Positions 44,990 through 57,004 of a stretch of DNA of 64,000 nucleotides are shown here, in pieces (within the stretch, counting starts at the first letter, position 1; every line of letters begins with the position of its first letter). The stretch is taken from positions 1 to 64,000 of the forward strand of contig VJWN01000030.1 of NCBI GenBank assembly GCA_007644065.1, given 5' to 3'. Below the pieces are notes generated by a model, which worked only from the letters and a program-made list of their open reading frames with translations, did no database searches and was not told the DNA's origin. The stretch is from Margaritispora aquatica. Its lineage: Eukaryota > Ascomycota > Leotiomycetes > Helotiales > Discinellaceae. Made by a program: the position numbers and the translations under genes.

Positions 44990-46867
44990 ATGCACTTCTC
45001 GAAGATCAGTTTCGCAGCTCTCCTGCAAGCATCAGTGGGATATGCCGCCATCATTGAGAAACTCAATGGTCCCCCAGCTGGATGGACCAAAGATGCGACA
45101 CTCACTCGTCAGATCAACAAGGATGAACTGAAAATGAAAATGAGAATTCATTTGGTACATCAAGACATGGACAAATTTCATGACTTAGCCATCCAGGTAA
45201 TTTCCTCTCTTGTCTGATGGATGTTCGCTCACGAGAAAGATTGCAACTCCAGGCCATAGCCTCTATGGCAGTCACCTCACTCAAGAAGTGATCAATAACA
45301 TCATTGCACCAAAAGATCAATCTACCGAGCTTGTACTGTCTTGGTTGAAGACAGAAGGGGTTACAGCAACTCTGTCTCCCCGGGCTGACTCGGTCATCGT
45401 TGAGGCCAGTATCAGCAGAATTGAGAAACTCCTCAAGGCCCAGTACGAGGTATTCGGTGAGTCCATCTCTTGAGCTTTTGAACAGGATTAACAATCATCA
45501 GTGGATGCTTCTGGAGAAGGCGTTATTCGAACTCTCAAGTACAGCCTACCAGACACTCTCAAAGGACATGTCGATATGGTCCAACCCACCACTTTCTTTG
45601 GCCTCAAAGCCATGAAATCTACGGTTTCTAGCCACGGTGCTTTCGATGACTCAATCCTGTCCACGCAAGCAGTCTCGGCTGTCACAGGCTGCACCGGCAC
45701 CACCATCACCCCGGCTTGTCTTTCCAATCTTTATAGCTATGCCGGAGCAACCGCTTACACAAATGGTCGCATGGGAATCGCGGGTTTCCTCAAACAATGG
45801 CCCATCAAGACTGATCTCACTACTTTCATGGGAAAATATGCAACACAAGGCAACGCAGCTCAAACATTCACCTGCACACTTGTGAACGGTGGCACCTGCC
45901 CTCAGACAGCTAGCTCAGCGGGTGTCGAAGCTAACCTCGATGTTCAATACGCACGCGCAATCACCGAGTCAATCCCAAATGTCTACTACAGCACTGGTGG
46001 CAGCCCACCTTGGCTAGGAACAGGAACCAATACCAATGAGCCTTACCTGGAATTCTTGAACTACATGCTCGGTCTCACCAATGCAGCCCTCCCTAACACC
46101 CTATCGATCTCATACGGCGATGACGAGGACACTGTCCCTCTGTACTATGCAACTGAAGTGTGTAATCTTTTTGCACAACTTGGTGCTCGAGGTGTATCTG
46201 TTCTCGTTGCCTCAGGTGACTCTGGTGTGGGAACCACATGCAAATCTGGAACAATAAAGACTTTCACCACGTCCTTCCCAGCGGCTTGTCCTTGGGTCAC
46301 CGTCGTTGGAGGAACTACAGGTAACAGTCCTGAAGCAGCATGGTCTGGATCGGGAGGTGGATTCTCGAGCGTCTTTGGTGTACCAGCATACCAGAATGCA
46401 ACCGTCCAAAAATGGCTGACAACAGACACAACCCATACCGCAGTGAAGTCTTACTTTAATGCATCTGGTCGAGCTTATCCAGATATTGCAGCTCAATCCA
46501 CGAACTTCGTCATCACTGTTGCTGGGACTTCCGAGCTCGTGAGTGGAACAAGTTGTGCCAGTCCTACATTTGCAAGCATCATTCAGCTTTTGAACAGTGA
46601 TCGATTGTTGGCTGGAAAGACAGCTTTGGGGTTCTTGAATCCTTGGCTTTATAGCAATGCTAGCACTGGCTTAACTGATATCACATCGGGGAAGAACACT
46701 GGATGCAGTGGTGTGATTTCGGGTGCTGGATTCTCGGCTGTGGCTGTAAGTCGATCTGTGCTTTATATTTGAGAAATACTGACATTTTATAGGGCTGGGA
46801 TCCTGCAACAGGCTTGGGGACACCTATCTACACGAAACTATTGGCGCTTGCCAGGGCTTTGAAGTGA
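44990..46867 (+). CDS. Secreted sedolisin (S53) serine protease, tripeptidyl-peptidase type
   Basis: Four exons: 44990-45196, 45240-45456, 45502-46745, 46793-46867; 580 aa. A signal peptide (MHFSKISFAALLQASVGYA) is followed by the activation propeptide (about 20-175, with IATPGHSLYGSHLTQEV). The S53 domain (from about 195) shows the Glu/Asp pair in GVEANLDVQYA, the oxyanion Asp in VASGDSGVG and the nucleophile in SGTSCASPTFASI. The calcium-site region GWDPATGLGTP is encoded by the last exon. The family is active at acid pH and removes tripeptides from protein N-termini outside the cell. Intron 1 uses a CGAGAAAG acceptor, chosen because it restores the conserved propeptide. Confidence 0.92.
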
Positions 46868-47167
46868 TAGATATAATAGAATGAAAATGTATCACGGCAG
46901 CAAAACTTTGATTGGAGAACCACCATCATATTGATTTAGTCGAATTCGAGATCCTCTGAAGAGACTGTAAATGCAAGCTCTTTGTCATCTCACTACGAGT
47001 TGTCGCAAATCAATGATCATCCATGTGCCAACGAGTCCCTTCCGTCGATACTCTTACTCTGCACGCACACTCTGTTCTTAAGTTCGCAATATACGAAACA
47101 AAAGCGAAGCCAATAATCTCCAGAATAGCAAGACAAGAGCAAGTCAATGCCGATGATTGACCCACCA
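46868..47167. other. Convergent 3' ends, no gene seen
   Basis: The 300 bp between the stop codons of the protease and the first RRM gene hold their 3' UTRs. Confidence 0.5.
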
Positions 47168-48270
47168 TCATCCCTTGATGCACAGCTCCCGGAGCTCCAG
47201 ATACTTTACATAATGATCATCATAATCCCCCGCGATCCATTCACACAGATTCGTAATCAAGTTTGAAGCCAAAGGCATTGTTAAACCTCGTTGAATCTGG
47301 CGCTCTCTTTCAATTTCGGCGAATTCGTTCTCAGAAGTAACCTTGACATCCAAGTCTGCATAGCGCTCTTTCGCTTCGTTTGTGTATCGGCGAGTAATCA
47401 TGGCGATAGAGTAGATAGCATAGAGGACTCCTTGCTCAATCTTTCCTCCCACAGTCTCCTCGTGAAGCAAACGACTAAGTTGCTACGGGTGTTAGCTTCG
47501 CTTACCATAAAGAGACGTAAACATACTTCTGGAGACGCGAAGTGAGATCTCTTCGAGTTGATACATCCATAGTAAACGTCCAGCTCAGAGATATACTTGG
47601 CAGCGAACTCGGCAAGCTGTTGGGAGCGGCTAGAGACTGGCTCATCTTGGACAACAGGCGCCATGGTAACATTTGGCAGCTGCTGAGCGGCGTCGATTTG
47701 TGGAAGGGAAAGTGTCATATCAACTACTTCAGCCCCCTCCATCTTCACCAATGTATTCTGTACGCCCTGCTGTTTCTTCCGCGCCGCCGCATTCGTACGT
47801 TTCTTAATTATCGCAGCAGAAATCAACAGCTTGTGACCCGACCAGATCGTATTCTTGTACTTGGCCAGCGCCGCATCAGCCGCCTTGGCCGATTGGAAAT
47901 TCAGAAAGCCATAGCATCGTTTGTTCCTGTCCTTGGCTCCTCCGGGAACGTTCGCGCTCAAGAAGCCTTGGCAGCTGATAAAGTAGGCCGCTAGACTATC
48001 AGTGGTCGCGCCCTGGGGCAGGTTTCCAACAAACAGACGACATGCCATTTGGTCGGTCTTGGCTTTGACTTGTGGGGTCTTGGATGATGTGTTGGGGGCT
48101 GGCGCTTCTGGAAGCTCATCGAGGCAGATAACTTCCGAATCAGGGTCCATCTTGATCTGCGGCTGTGAGGGAGGAAGAGGGGGAGGCGAGTGCTGAGCTA
48201 GATCAGCCATGTCAAATTTATTGTCAGGTTGCAGAATTACCTGCGATGCGCCTTCGCTTTTTAAGTCCAT
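47168..48270 (-). CDS. RRM-domain protein, tandem paralogue 1
   Basis: Two exons: 47527-48270 and 47168-47482; 352 aa. A Pro-rich acidic N-terminus precedes one RRM (about residues 76-150) with RNP2 CRLFVGNLP and RNP1 RCYGFLNFQ. After a linker comes a helical C-terminal region (about 205-350) typical of no known domain. The intron falls directly after SPE. The neighbouring gene at 48692-49766 has the same order and the same intron site. An RNA-binding role is inferred; the compartment is unknown. Confidence 0.82.
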
Positions 48271-48691
48271 AGCGTATCTACTTGAAGGTCAAGTAGGCGC
48301 AGCAAGAAATATTCACGCAGCTGCGAATATTTTTGGTTGCGAATAAGCGAGACTTCAGGATTAATTGGGAAGACGACGACACTTCACAGTCACGAATTCT
48401 ATTTTAATAATAGGTAAGAGATTTTTGCTTAATCACAATTGCCAAATCTGGCTTGCCATTATTTATCTGATCGGCAAAACACAGCACTTATGTAGGATCG
48501 TGAGCTTCATGTAAGTCCGGTCCTTATGTCAGATCTTCCATTCTTTCTGCCACATCTCCACAGTCATTCTCTGTGCAAAGCAAATAGCTAAGGTTTTGTC
48601 TCAAATGATTGATCACTATCAACATTTCCCCTTGACTCAGACTAAACCACTCTCCCCGAACCCACACTTCGACTCCCAACCCCATTCCGCT
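48271..48691. other. Promoter of paralogue 1 and 3' region of paralogue 2
   Basis: AT-rich upstream sequence; no gene is seen. Confidence 0.5.
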
Positions 48692-49766
48692 TCATCCTGA
48701 CCATCTCGGAGCACGCCACATCAAATACTCGCTATGAAGACTAGGGATGTCTTCATGAATGAAATTGAACAGCTCCTCAAGATCTTCCGCCCCAGCAAGA
48801 CCTGTGCCAGCTCTGATTGTAGAATATCTACGCAGAGGCAGCATGGCGTCCATAGTAGTCAAGATTGAATCAGGGAGTGCCTCAAATACCAGCGGGTATG
48901 CTTGGCTGAGATCCTTCAACTGTCTCAAATTCTCATAGACTTGATTGATCGATCGGAGGGTAATGTCTCTTGCTCGCGTCACTGGTGCTTCTTCGTCGTC
49001 CCAGGGCTGGAATGCCAACAACTGGCAGAGGTTAGTAGAATCGCTGTCAACGAAAGGCTCGACTTACCTCAGGAGAAGTTATCAATGATCGATTAGTCGA
49101 GATCGTCTTGAAGAGTTGATCAAGCCAAAGAAGAAACCGATTCTCGTAACGATGTGTTTGCTCTTTTGGATTCTCCTCCGGATAATTCGCCTTGATCCTG
49201 TCTCTGAGCTCAAGAAAGGCAATAGCATCGTTCTTGATTCCCTGAGCGAAATTTTGAGGGGGCAGATGCATGAAATCCGAGTCAGTTCTCTCATTTCCGG
49301 CTGCTTTCACGCTTTGGTTTTCCAAGTTTGATACATCTGCTGTCACCGCCTGCATGTTTGGGATGTCTCCATTTGACTTTATGACTTTATCTGACCCAGC
49401 ATTTGCTTTCTTCATTCGAGTCTGCTGCAGCACGACATGAATCCGTCTTCCTCGAAGTACAGACTTATGATGTGACTGTATGGCTGCGACAGCACTATTT
49501 GCATCCGCGAAATTGACGAAGCCATACCGGTTCTCCTTGGACTGGTTTGGGGGGATGTAGGCACTTTTGAAGTTTGGACAATCTGCAAAGTGGAGTGCTA
49601 GAAGTTCCTTATTTACTGACTGTGCTAGATCTCTGACATGAAGACTTGTAGGTGTACGAGCGTTGGTTTGAGACGGTTGCTGATTGTCGAGGAGAGCTCG
49701 CTTCGCACTTTGAGATTGGCTACCATCTGGGGATGTTTCCGCCTTTCTTTTCTTGGACTTTCCCAT
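48692..49766 (-). CDS. RRM-domain protein, tandem paralogue 2
   Basis: Two exons: 49068-49766 and 48692-49021; 342 aa. A basic, probably nuclear-targeting N-terminus (MGKSKKRKAE) leads to an RRM at about 40-115 with RNP2 SLHVRDLAQ and RNP1 NRYGFVNFA. A helical C-terminal region follows. The intron lies after SPE at the same alignment position as in the downstream neighbour, in the same phase, showing common descent. RRM sequence identity is modest, so the duplication is old. Confidence 0.82.
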
Positions 49767-51186
49767 CTTGTTGCGTAGTTGTTATGAAAATTCGTTGATT
49801 TTGTATCTTGAAGTTTTATAGTGTTAAACGGATTTTGCAAGCCGAAGGTTCTGAGAGGAGTTCGTTGAATGGTCGACACTCAACAACCCGAGCAACGACC
49901 ATACCTTTCACGAATTCACCATAAGAAAGAAAAAGCGTAGCCTACCTTAGATTCTAAGTCTAAGCTCTTTGATTCATTCACCTACTTCTTCATCTTTCGA
50001 CGCTGTTTGCTACCTGTTGTATGGAATTTAAATCACATCTCAAAGAGATCATGTCCCTTCACTAATAAATTTCACAGACTAGACTTCCAGCACTTGAGCT
50101 GACAACATTGCAGGCTTCTGATGACGCTGAACTTTCTGAGGAGTTCGCGTTCTTCCAAAGCTCCAGGAACCTTTTTCGAGTATTTTCTCAAAGACCAACA
50201 AGACTCTGTCAGTCGATACAAGTCACAACTTCCTTTGACTTGAATCTTCAAGCGAATATGAGAGGAGCTGCACGGCCGATGCCATCCGGCAACAAAAGGA
50301 GTGTATGCATACCTACCTCATGCAAACAGTTTTCCCATTCATTGACACCTGGACAAATGCCCCTGTGTACTGAATCTCCTTGAAAACCTCATTCTGGCCT
50401 GGATGTTTCTGAAATGCCTTATTCTGAGGATATGAGCCACTTGCGACCAACGTTCGCTCCCTAGGTCATATTGGCCTTTTCTCTCTTGTGATTGATTTTA
50501 CTCTTAAATACCTTGAGTTATAGACACTGTTAGACCTATTCCCTAGAATAAAAGGCATGAAATCTGGTCTGATTTAATAACATGAAATGCACGCACGCCG
50601 CATCAGGCATAAACAATGCACGTATAAGGCATCATGATCCCAAATGGCCAAGGCCATTCTATTTAGCCAACAAACCCAACAGGTTCATCAGTTAATGCTC
50701 TGCATAATTCCCCTTTTCGGCATGGACAACGCAATCTCCGTTCCTGTTTGAGAATACTCTTGGCTCTAGATCTTGGCTGGAAGTTTTCCCGAATAGTTCC
50801 AGCCTGTTTTGAAACCAACTTGGATGAATTCCGGGTCTCTCGCCTGTACCTGCAGCCAAGCGAAAATTCATCTACAGCGGAGAACATGATTCGCGGGTTG
50901 TCATGGAAGCCGTCAATGACTGAAGAAGGTAATAAATAACCTTAAACTCAAAAGAAATGGGTTTTCTTCCACCATTGGGAATCGACTTCGGAAAGCAAAA
51001 GGGGTCAATCACTATAGAATTTCCCAATGTAAGTACTGAATGAGGTGATGAACAGGATTCTTATTTCCCTCCAACGGAGATGAGAGTCTCGAGGATAGAT
51101 GAAAATTCCTTGGTAAAGAGCATATATAAAATGATTCCTTCTTGCAATGATGGTTCGATCAGAACACCACTTGTCACCCTTTCAAG
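49767..51186. other. 1.4-kb intergenic region with a TATA box near its right end
   Basis: Only short frames are seen. TATATAAAA at 51123-51131 sits about 56 bp upstream of the lyase ATG and is its likely TATA box. The left part should be the promoter of RRM paralogue 2. Confidence 0.5.
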
Positions 51187-52460
51187 ATGTTCGTCGTGCA
51201 GTTGTCATATCCCGTCGCTCTCTTGGCTGCCCTTACCGGCACTGCCTGGGCTAAAGACATCTATGTTTCTCCAACTGGAACTGGCTCTGGAACCTTGGCA
51301 GCACCATATAAATCTATCCAATCGGCAGTCAATGCCGCTGTTGCTGGAGATGTCATCCACTTGAGAGCTGGTACCTATGCACCAACGACCAACATTCAGA
51401 TTGCCAAAAGCGGAACAGCATCAGCTCCCATAACGCTTCGATCGTACCTCAAGGAGAAGGTTATAATTGACGGAGAAGCCCTGACAGGGTAAGTTTATGT
51501 TTACATGAAGAAGAGTAAGATTAACCATGTACAGTACACCTGCTGCTTTGGATGCGTCCCTCGCAAATGCCGACAGAGGAATTCTTCATATCCAGAATGC
51601 CAACTACTGGAAGTTCTACAACTTGGAGTAAGTATTACTAAGCAGACTGGAAGTTCAGAGCTAATTTCAACAGGCTGATCAACGGACCATACGGCATTTA
51701 TGCCCGGGATGCCTCCTACAATACATATGAGCTTATCAGCACGCACGACAACTACGAGACGGGATTCCAACTCGAAGGCGCCTCTGCATACAACACAGTC
51801 ACCTACCTGGACTCATATCGCAACCGCGATCCTCGCAAGAACGGAGAAAGTGCTGATGGCTTCGCTTGCAAATCAGGCTCGGGTGTAGGTAACACTCTGA
51901 GAAACGCGAGACTCTGGGACAATGTTGATGATGGTCTTGACCTCTTCATGTTCACATCCCCAGTCACCATCGAAGAGGTCTATGCATGGGGCAATGGCGT
52001 CAATCGCTGGGGCTTCTCTAACTTCAACGGTGATGGAAATGGCTTCAAACTCGGCATCAAAGACAACCCAGCCACCAACCACGTTGTCCGAAACTGCATG
52101 GCCTTTTCCAATGCCAAAAAGGGCTTTATTGACAATGGAAACCCTGGAAAGTTGACCCTTGAGCGCAACACTGCATGGAACAACGGTGACCAAGGATTCG
52201 TTTTCAAGAGCTCTTCCTCTACTCTCAAAGCGAACATCGCTGTTGCCAATGTTGGTAGTGCCCAAGTAAGCATCGTCAGCACTACTACCGCAACTGGCAA
52301 TTCTTGGAACTCGGGTACCTGGTCAAACAGCAACTTCAAGAGCATTGATCCAGCTACTTTGAAAGGTGCAAGAGGATCAGACGGCAGAGTGGTGGCAAGC
52401 ACCTTCTTGGTCCCAACTTCTGGAGCAGCTATTGGTGCGACAACACAAGCGGACGTTTGA
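51187..52460 (+). CDS. Secreted right-handed beta-helix pectate lyase, PL9-like
   Basis: Three exons: 51187-51488, 51535-51627, 51674-52460; 393 aa. A signal peptide ends at about residue 22 (TGTAWA). The repeated beta-helix turns begin with DIYVSPTGTGSGTLAAPYKS. The central conserved block (YARDASYNTYELISTHDNYE, SYRNRDPRKNGESADGFACK, DNVDDGLDLF, WGNGVNRWGFSNFNGDGNGF) is the type seen in family 9 pectate lyases, where acidic residues bind calcium and a Lys acts as base. It would cleave polygalacturonate in plant cell walls. The PL9 assignment over another beta-helix family is likely but from memory. Confidence 0.85.
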
Positions 52461-53297
52461 GGAGGGGATAAGTCGATGGATGTCAACATCATGACCGAAT
52501 GTGTGGACATTGTCGTAACTAGTCTAGTAAATTCGATGATTTAATCAGCAAGCAATCAATCTAGCGTTCATCTGCCTTCCCATTTTATACATGTGGAATT
52601 TTAGCTTTTACTTCCGCGTTCTGCTCGAAAGGATTAACTTAGCTAACATTCAGAAATCTGCATATGCCACGACAAACTTCATGACCACTATACTCGTTGT
52701 AGATAAGCTCCATGATGCTAGGACCTTCGCCACGCCGACTTCGTGATGAAAGATTGATGCGCAGCAGATGAGGCTTTTGCAGTATTGGAAATGGTGGGGA
52801 GGTGGTTCTACGTTCGAGATATGAAGCCTCTCTTTTTAAAATCGTACTAGAAAGAAAATGTGTATAGCTGGATGACAAAAGGACTATTACCACGATGCAT
52901 CTAACTCTCCTCTGATCAGGGTGGCCTTGTCTTGAATGGTATCCTGATTGAAGCGGGTCGTCAGTCTTAAGAGCATACACAGATCCACTATCAATCAATC
53001 AGTCATTCCCAGCGCATCAAGACTATGAACCACGCTATATCTATCGACTATGCTGATAAGAAAGAACAATTAATCGCAATTTCAGGTGTTAGAGCTGACC
53101 TCGTCACTGGTGAAGGAAAACATGCGTTCCACGGTCGCACAGAGAATGCCCTGAAGTCAGCCCCGCTCCAGTGCACTCGCACTGCGCCTCCAACAACAGC
53201 CTCACCACGACGAAGATATTAAAACATCATGAAATCCAAAACTCAAGGACTGTGAGTTTCTCACCACCAAAACATTGAAACTCTCACCTCCTACACC
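52461..53297. other. Intergenic, no gene seen
   Basis: A 119-codon minus-strand frame at 52639-52995 has no protein-like features. The leader of the next gene occupies the right end. Confidence 0.45.
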
Positions 53298-53807
53298 ATG
53301 TCTTCGGATCTCGCCCCTCACCCTCAAAGTCGAGTCATCATGGCTCCAAACCCCTACACCAAAGCTGGAGCAACCGTCTTCCTCTCAGGCTCCATCGACA
53401 CCCCACCAGCGACTTGGCAATCAACCATCAGCACGCATCTCTCACCCTATCCTATCACAATCCTCAATCCGCATCGACCAGATTGGGATTCCTCCTGGAC
53501 TGAAGACGTGAGCTTCGCTCCGTTTGTACAGCAGACGAACTGGGAGCTGGAAGGCATGGAAAATGCAGATGTGATTGCTGTCTTCCTCGGACGAGAAGCA
53601 AAGGCTCCCATTAGCATGATGGAGATGGGATTGTGGGCCAGGAGTGGGAAGGTAGTGGTGTGTTGTCCGCACGGATTTTGGAAGCAGGGGAATGTGAGGG
53701 TTGTGTGTAAGAGATATGGAGTGCAGGTTGTAGATGATGTGAGAGAATTGGTTGAGGCTGTTTTGGGGAAGTTGAGGGAGTCGGGTGCTTTGAAGGAGGG
53801 AGAGTAA
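53298..53807 (+). CDS. Nucleoside 2-deoxyribosyltransferase-like protein
   Basis: A single exon of 169 aa. The Rossmann-like fold begins GATVFLSGSID and carries NPHRPDWDSSW, then NWELEGMENADVIAVFL and PISMMEMGLWA, where the Glu aligns with the catalytic residue of the family. The C-terminal strand-helix ends the fold. The fungal members are uncharacterised; transfer or hydrolysis of nucleoside-like glycosidic bonds is inferred. There is no signal peptide, so it is cytosolic. Confidence 0.85.
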   Translation: MSSDLAPHPQSRVIMAPNPYTKAGATVFLSGSIDTPPATWQSTISTHLSPYPITILNPHRPDWDSSWTEDVSFAPFVQQTNWELEGMENADVIAVFLGREAKAPISMMEMGLWARSGKVVVCCPHGFWKQGNVRVVCKRYGVQVVDDVRELVEAVLGKLRESGALKEGE

Positions 53808-55235
53808 GTGTAGGTTAGTGCCGCATGTTCGGCGTCGCTTGAGGAAGGTATGCTTGGAGAGACTGAGAATGCGACATCATAACCAGGAGGATGGGATTTC
53901 TTGAAACGTAGCAATTATCGTGAACCCCTTCTATCTATTTCTATCTACATACATATAGAGTGAATCAAGTCGATTCAATCACCTGATAACAGAGTACATC
54001 CAAATCTCGGCTAACACGAGAAGTCACTGTGTCTTGAATATAAATTTCAATTTCAACAAAAAATAAAGCTTACATAGCCTATTTTCCAAGTGGCCGCTTC
54101 TATCATTCCTCCAGTGATACGCTCCAATGCTATGCCAAAGTAGTAAGATCCTACAACGCATCTGAACAGACATTGTTCCCTAAATGTATGACTTCACTCC
54201 TTCCTGTCCCAGAACCTGCTTCCCAACCCAACTAAGCCTTCGTCGCATAAACTCCATCATTCTGAGCCTCATACACCAGCGATCCAGCACCTCCGTATTA
54301 TTGTTTCGGTGCGCTAGATGCGAATCTTTGCTGCAGCTCCGTGGTGTCAACATCATGCATAGCAAAGCTCGAGGCCCTTCGAGCATTTGCTAGCAATGAT
54401 CTTGCAACACTCAAGGGCCGTTCCATTGGATGCGAAGTTCCCACAATTGAATAGGCCTCATCTGCACCAAGATGTCTCCTCCTCCATTGACGGAATTAAT
54501 CAACGAGGCCTTGCAGCAAGATCGAACGATGTATGTGGCAATACCAGGCCAAATCTCACCCAGCTGTGATCGTCTCTAAATCGTATTTATAGCTTTAAGC
54601 CTTATACTTGTCTCTTTAATTTCTAAATCTAGAGCAGAGAATAGAAAGGGCTTGGGTGGTCAATGTCGAGCATGATAGAGTATGAAGGCTTCGTCTCCAA
54701 GCTTCAACGGTAGCGAACCTTGGAGCTATTCTGGAACTATCTTGGAGCTTATTCTAACATCTACCTCAGTGACAAAGAAATGAACGAGTTGCGATTTTAT
54801 GCGACAAAAGATTGCTCCCGAGTTCGCTTATTTCTTTATCCAAATCCACCACCGAGTTGCGAGACAGAACGAAGGTAAAGAATTATGCTTCTGTGTCCTT
54901 TCGAGCAAGTCCATAACGTATACATTTGTTTCAAAACTCAAGCTATTCTAAGATGAGCTCCTGAAAGCTAGAAAGCCATGGCGACCAATGACTTGATACC
55001 AGAAGCATCCTCGAAGCTGAGATGCTCAGTCAAACAATATCGGAAGAGTCAACTACCTCCTCCTCAACGCCAACGAGCCGACCACTTCCTCCATAACATT
55101 GCAGCATCTAATCACGCCGACTCGTATTCCACCAACTCAAAAACCATCGCCATGCTCATCAACCGGTGTTGGTGAAAACCTGAACCTAGGGAGCTTGTAG
55201 CCGCTTGATTGCCCATGACAGTGCTCCAGATGCAT
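53808..55235. other. 1.4-kb stretch with no supported gene
   Basis: Several frames of 60-70 codons exist on both strands with no consistent coding character, splice signals or domains. Confidence 0.45.
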
Positions 55236-55971
55236 CTAAAACGCACGTTGCGTGTCATTGCGGCGCTCTTGAGTCATCAGGAGGCAATCTTCCGAGAATT
55301 TCACAATGATTATTTGATGCTCAATACGGATTTGACTGTGAAGAGGCATTGGAACTATTTCCACGGTCCTAAGATTTCGCATGCAGCCATAGACCGACGC
55401 CTGCTCACACCTCATCTCCAGAGTAGGCAATTCCTTCGAACGTAATTTTACAAGCTTGAGGTGTTGCACTCTTGACAGTGCGCTTGTGAGCATGTCCCAA
55501 AGTTGAGCTTCCTACATGAAGTGCCGCATGAACCAGGGATCGAGTCCAAAGGTGACAGTGTCACGTTTTGTGTGGAAGCAGGTTGGAAATGTAGCTGTGC
55601 TGCTATCGGTATACACCACCAAATCAGGAACTACAATATCCTTGAAGTCTTCGAGGATAACGTAATACTCCAAGCCGAACGCGCGGCTTTCGCGGTTGAT
55701 TCGCAGAACAACTGGTAGGGGGATATCGAGTGATGCTGCATCAAAGACTTCTTGGTAGTGGCGATATAAGTAGACCTCTCGAGGTTCGGGGAGTGTTTCC
55801 TTCCACTAGAGGCGTTCATCAGCAGTTGATTCTCTTTCACAAAGAGAACATAAAGAAATAAGCACTCATGATCATGCGACGAATTTCCAACGGTAATTTG
55901 AAGAACAGTTCAGGAGCTGCATTGTCAGGAGACGAAGCCTGCATCTCTATCTCGATGGTCGGATTTTCCAT
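55236..55971 (-). pseudogene. 2EXR-domain protein gene, broken
   Basis: The N-terminal exon starts at the ATG at 55971 and reads PELFFKLPLEIRRMIM, the 2EXR signature. After a gap at 55822-55870 the rest of the domain follows: WKETLPEPREVYLYRHY, then VVLRINRESRAFGLEYYVIL. The frame meets TAG at 55512-55514, where Gln fits, and then continues coherently as LWDMLTSALSRVQHLKLVKL to 55236. The only GT donor after the first exon does not give the right phase. 2EXR proteins are a large fungal family of unknown function. Confidence 0.6.
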
Positions 55972-56351
55972 GGTAGTTGTAGCGACCAGACTAGAATTAT
56001 TCTCCACGCTGATTGAGGTGGATGCGCTGATGATGTTCACAATCGGGAATATCTGAAGGAGTTGGTGTTGCCTGGCCACAGGGTAAGAAGTTTGCATTTA
56101 TACTCGTAGAAAGAACTCGGGTTGGGATTGGTATGAAATTAATTGCCTAGAGTTGTAAATCACAAGTAATAAAAGCATTTGATTATGGAGCTGTGTGAAA
56201 GTTAAAAGTGAATCCTTGGTGAAGAAAGAATCTTGTTTCAATAACGGACCTAGAACCATCGAAGCGTAAATGCTTTGGTATTACACCAATCCAGAGCATT
56301 ATTCAGCCATAGCTTGAAGGGAAAATTGAATCTGGACGGTAAGATCCCAAT

Positions 56352-57000
56352 CTATCTAACTAGTATCTTGAAATCCTTGTCATCGCCTTTCCGCTCCCGA
56401 AAAGCATTCTCAACATGGCGAACTGCATCCTCAACTGTGAAGCAATCACGATTCATCCACCACAATACGCGGTGTCGCCTACCAGTTTCGCGTAAAATAA
56501 TCTCGCCACGTACGAGAATCTTGATATTCAATGTCTCGAGACCTCGCAGATAGTCCATACAGCTCTCCTTGTTGTACTTGGAGCTACACAGAGGGCTAGA
56601 AATGGAATGTGCTCCTTTAACATGCACTTCCCGAATCTGTGCCACTTTCCTCCCATTTCCATACAAGCTCTTCATCCATTTGCAGAACGCCGGTGTCGAC
56701 AAAGACTCCTCCGATATCACGCCGGAATCTCGTGACGGATTGAAGAAGTCTGCCTTGGTATAGTATGTATTCGGACTCAGGGCAAAGGGCGGCCAAGCGG
56801 GAACTTGAACGTAATTTTCTAGGAAACATTTGCGACTTTCTTAATTGACGAAGAACATTGCCGGGATTGGGTGGGCGTTCTTGCAAATAGCGTTTCCAAT
56901 GTGGGACGTGTAATTGGACTTCGCGAGTCTCAGGGAAAGCTGCAATCCAAGTCATGCAACGGGGCTCGAAAGGAAGCTTTTCAATTTTGTGAAAGGTGAG
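56352..57000 (-). pseudogene. Second 2EXR-domain gene relic
   Basis: The sequence begins FHKIEKLPFEPRCMTWIAAF and PETREVQLHVPHW, a 2EXR start. At about 56840 a small indel shifts the frame, and a TAA at 56841-56843 lies where the family has Gln in its INQESR motif. The other frame then runs KCFLENYVQVPAWPPF and 150 more residues (KWMKSLYGNGRKVAQIREVH, YNKESCMDYLRGLETLNIKI) to a stop at 56352. It is unrelated at the nucleotide level to the 55.2-kb copy. Confidence 0.65.
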
Positions 57001-57004
57001 GTTA

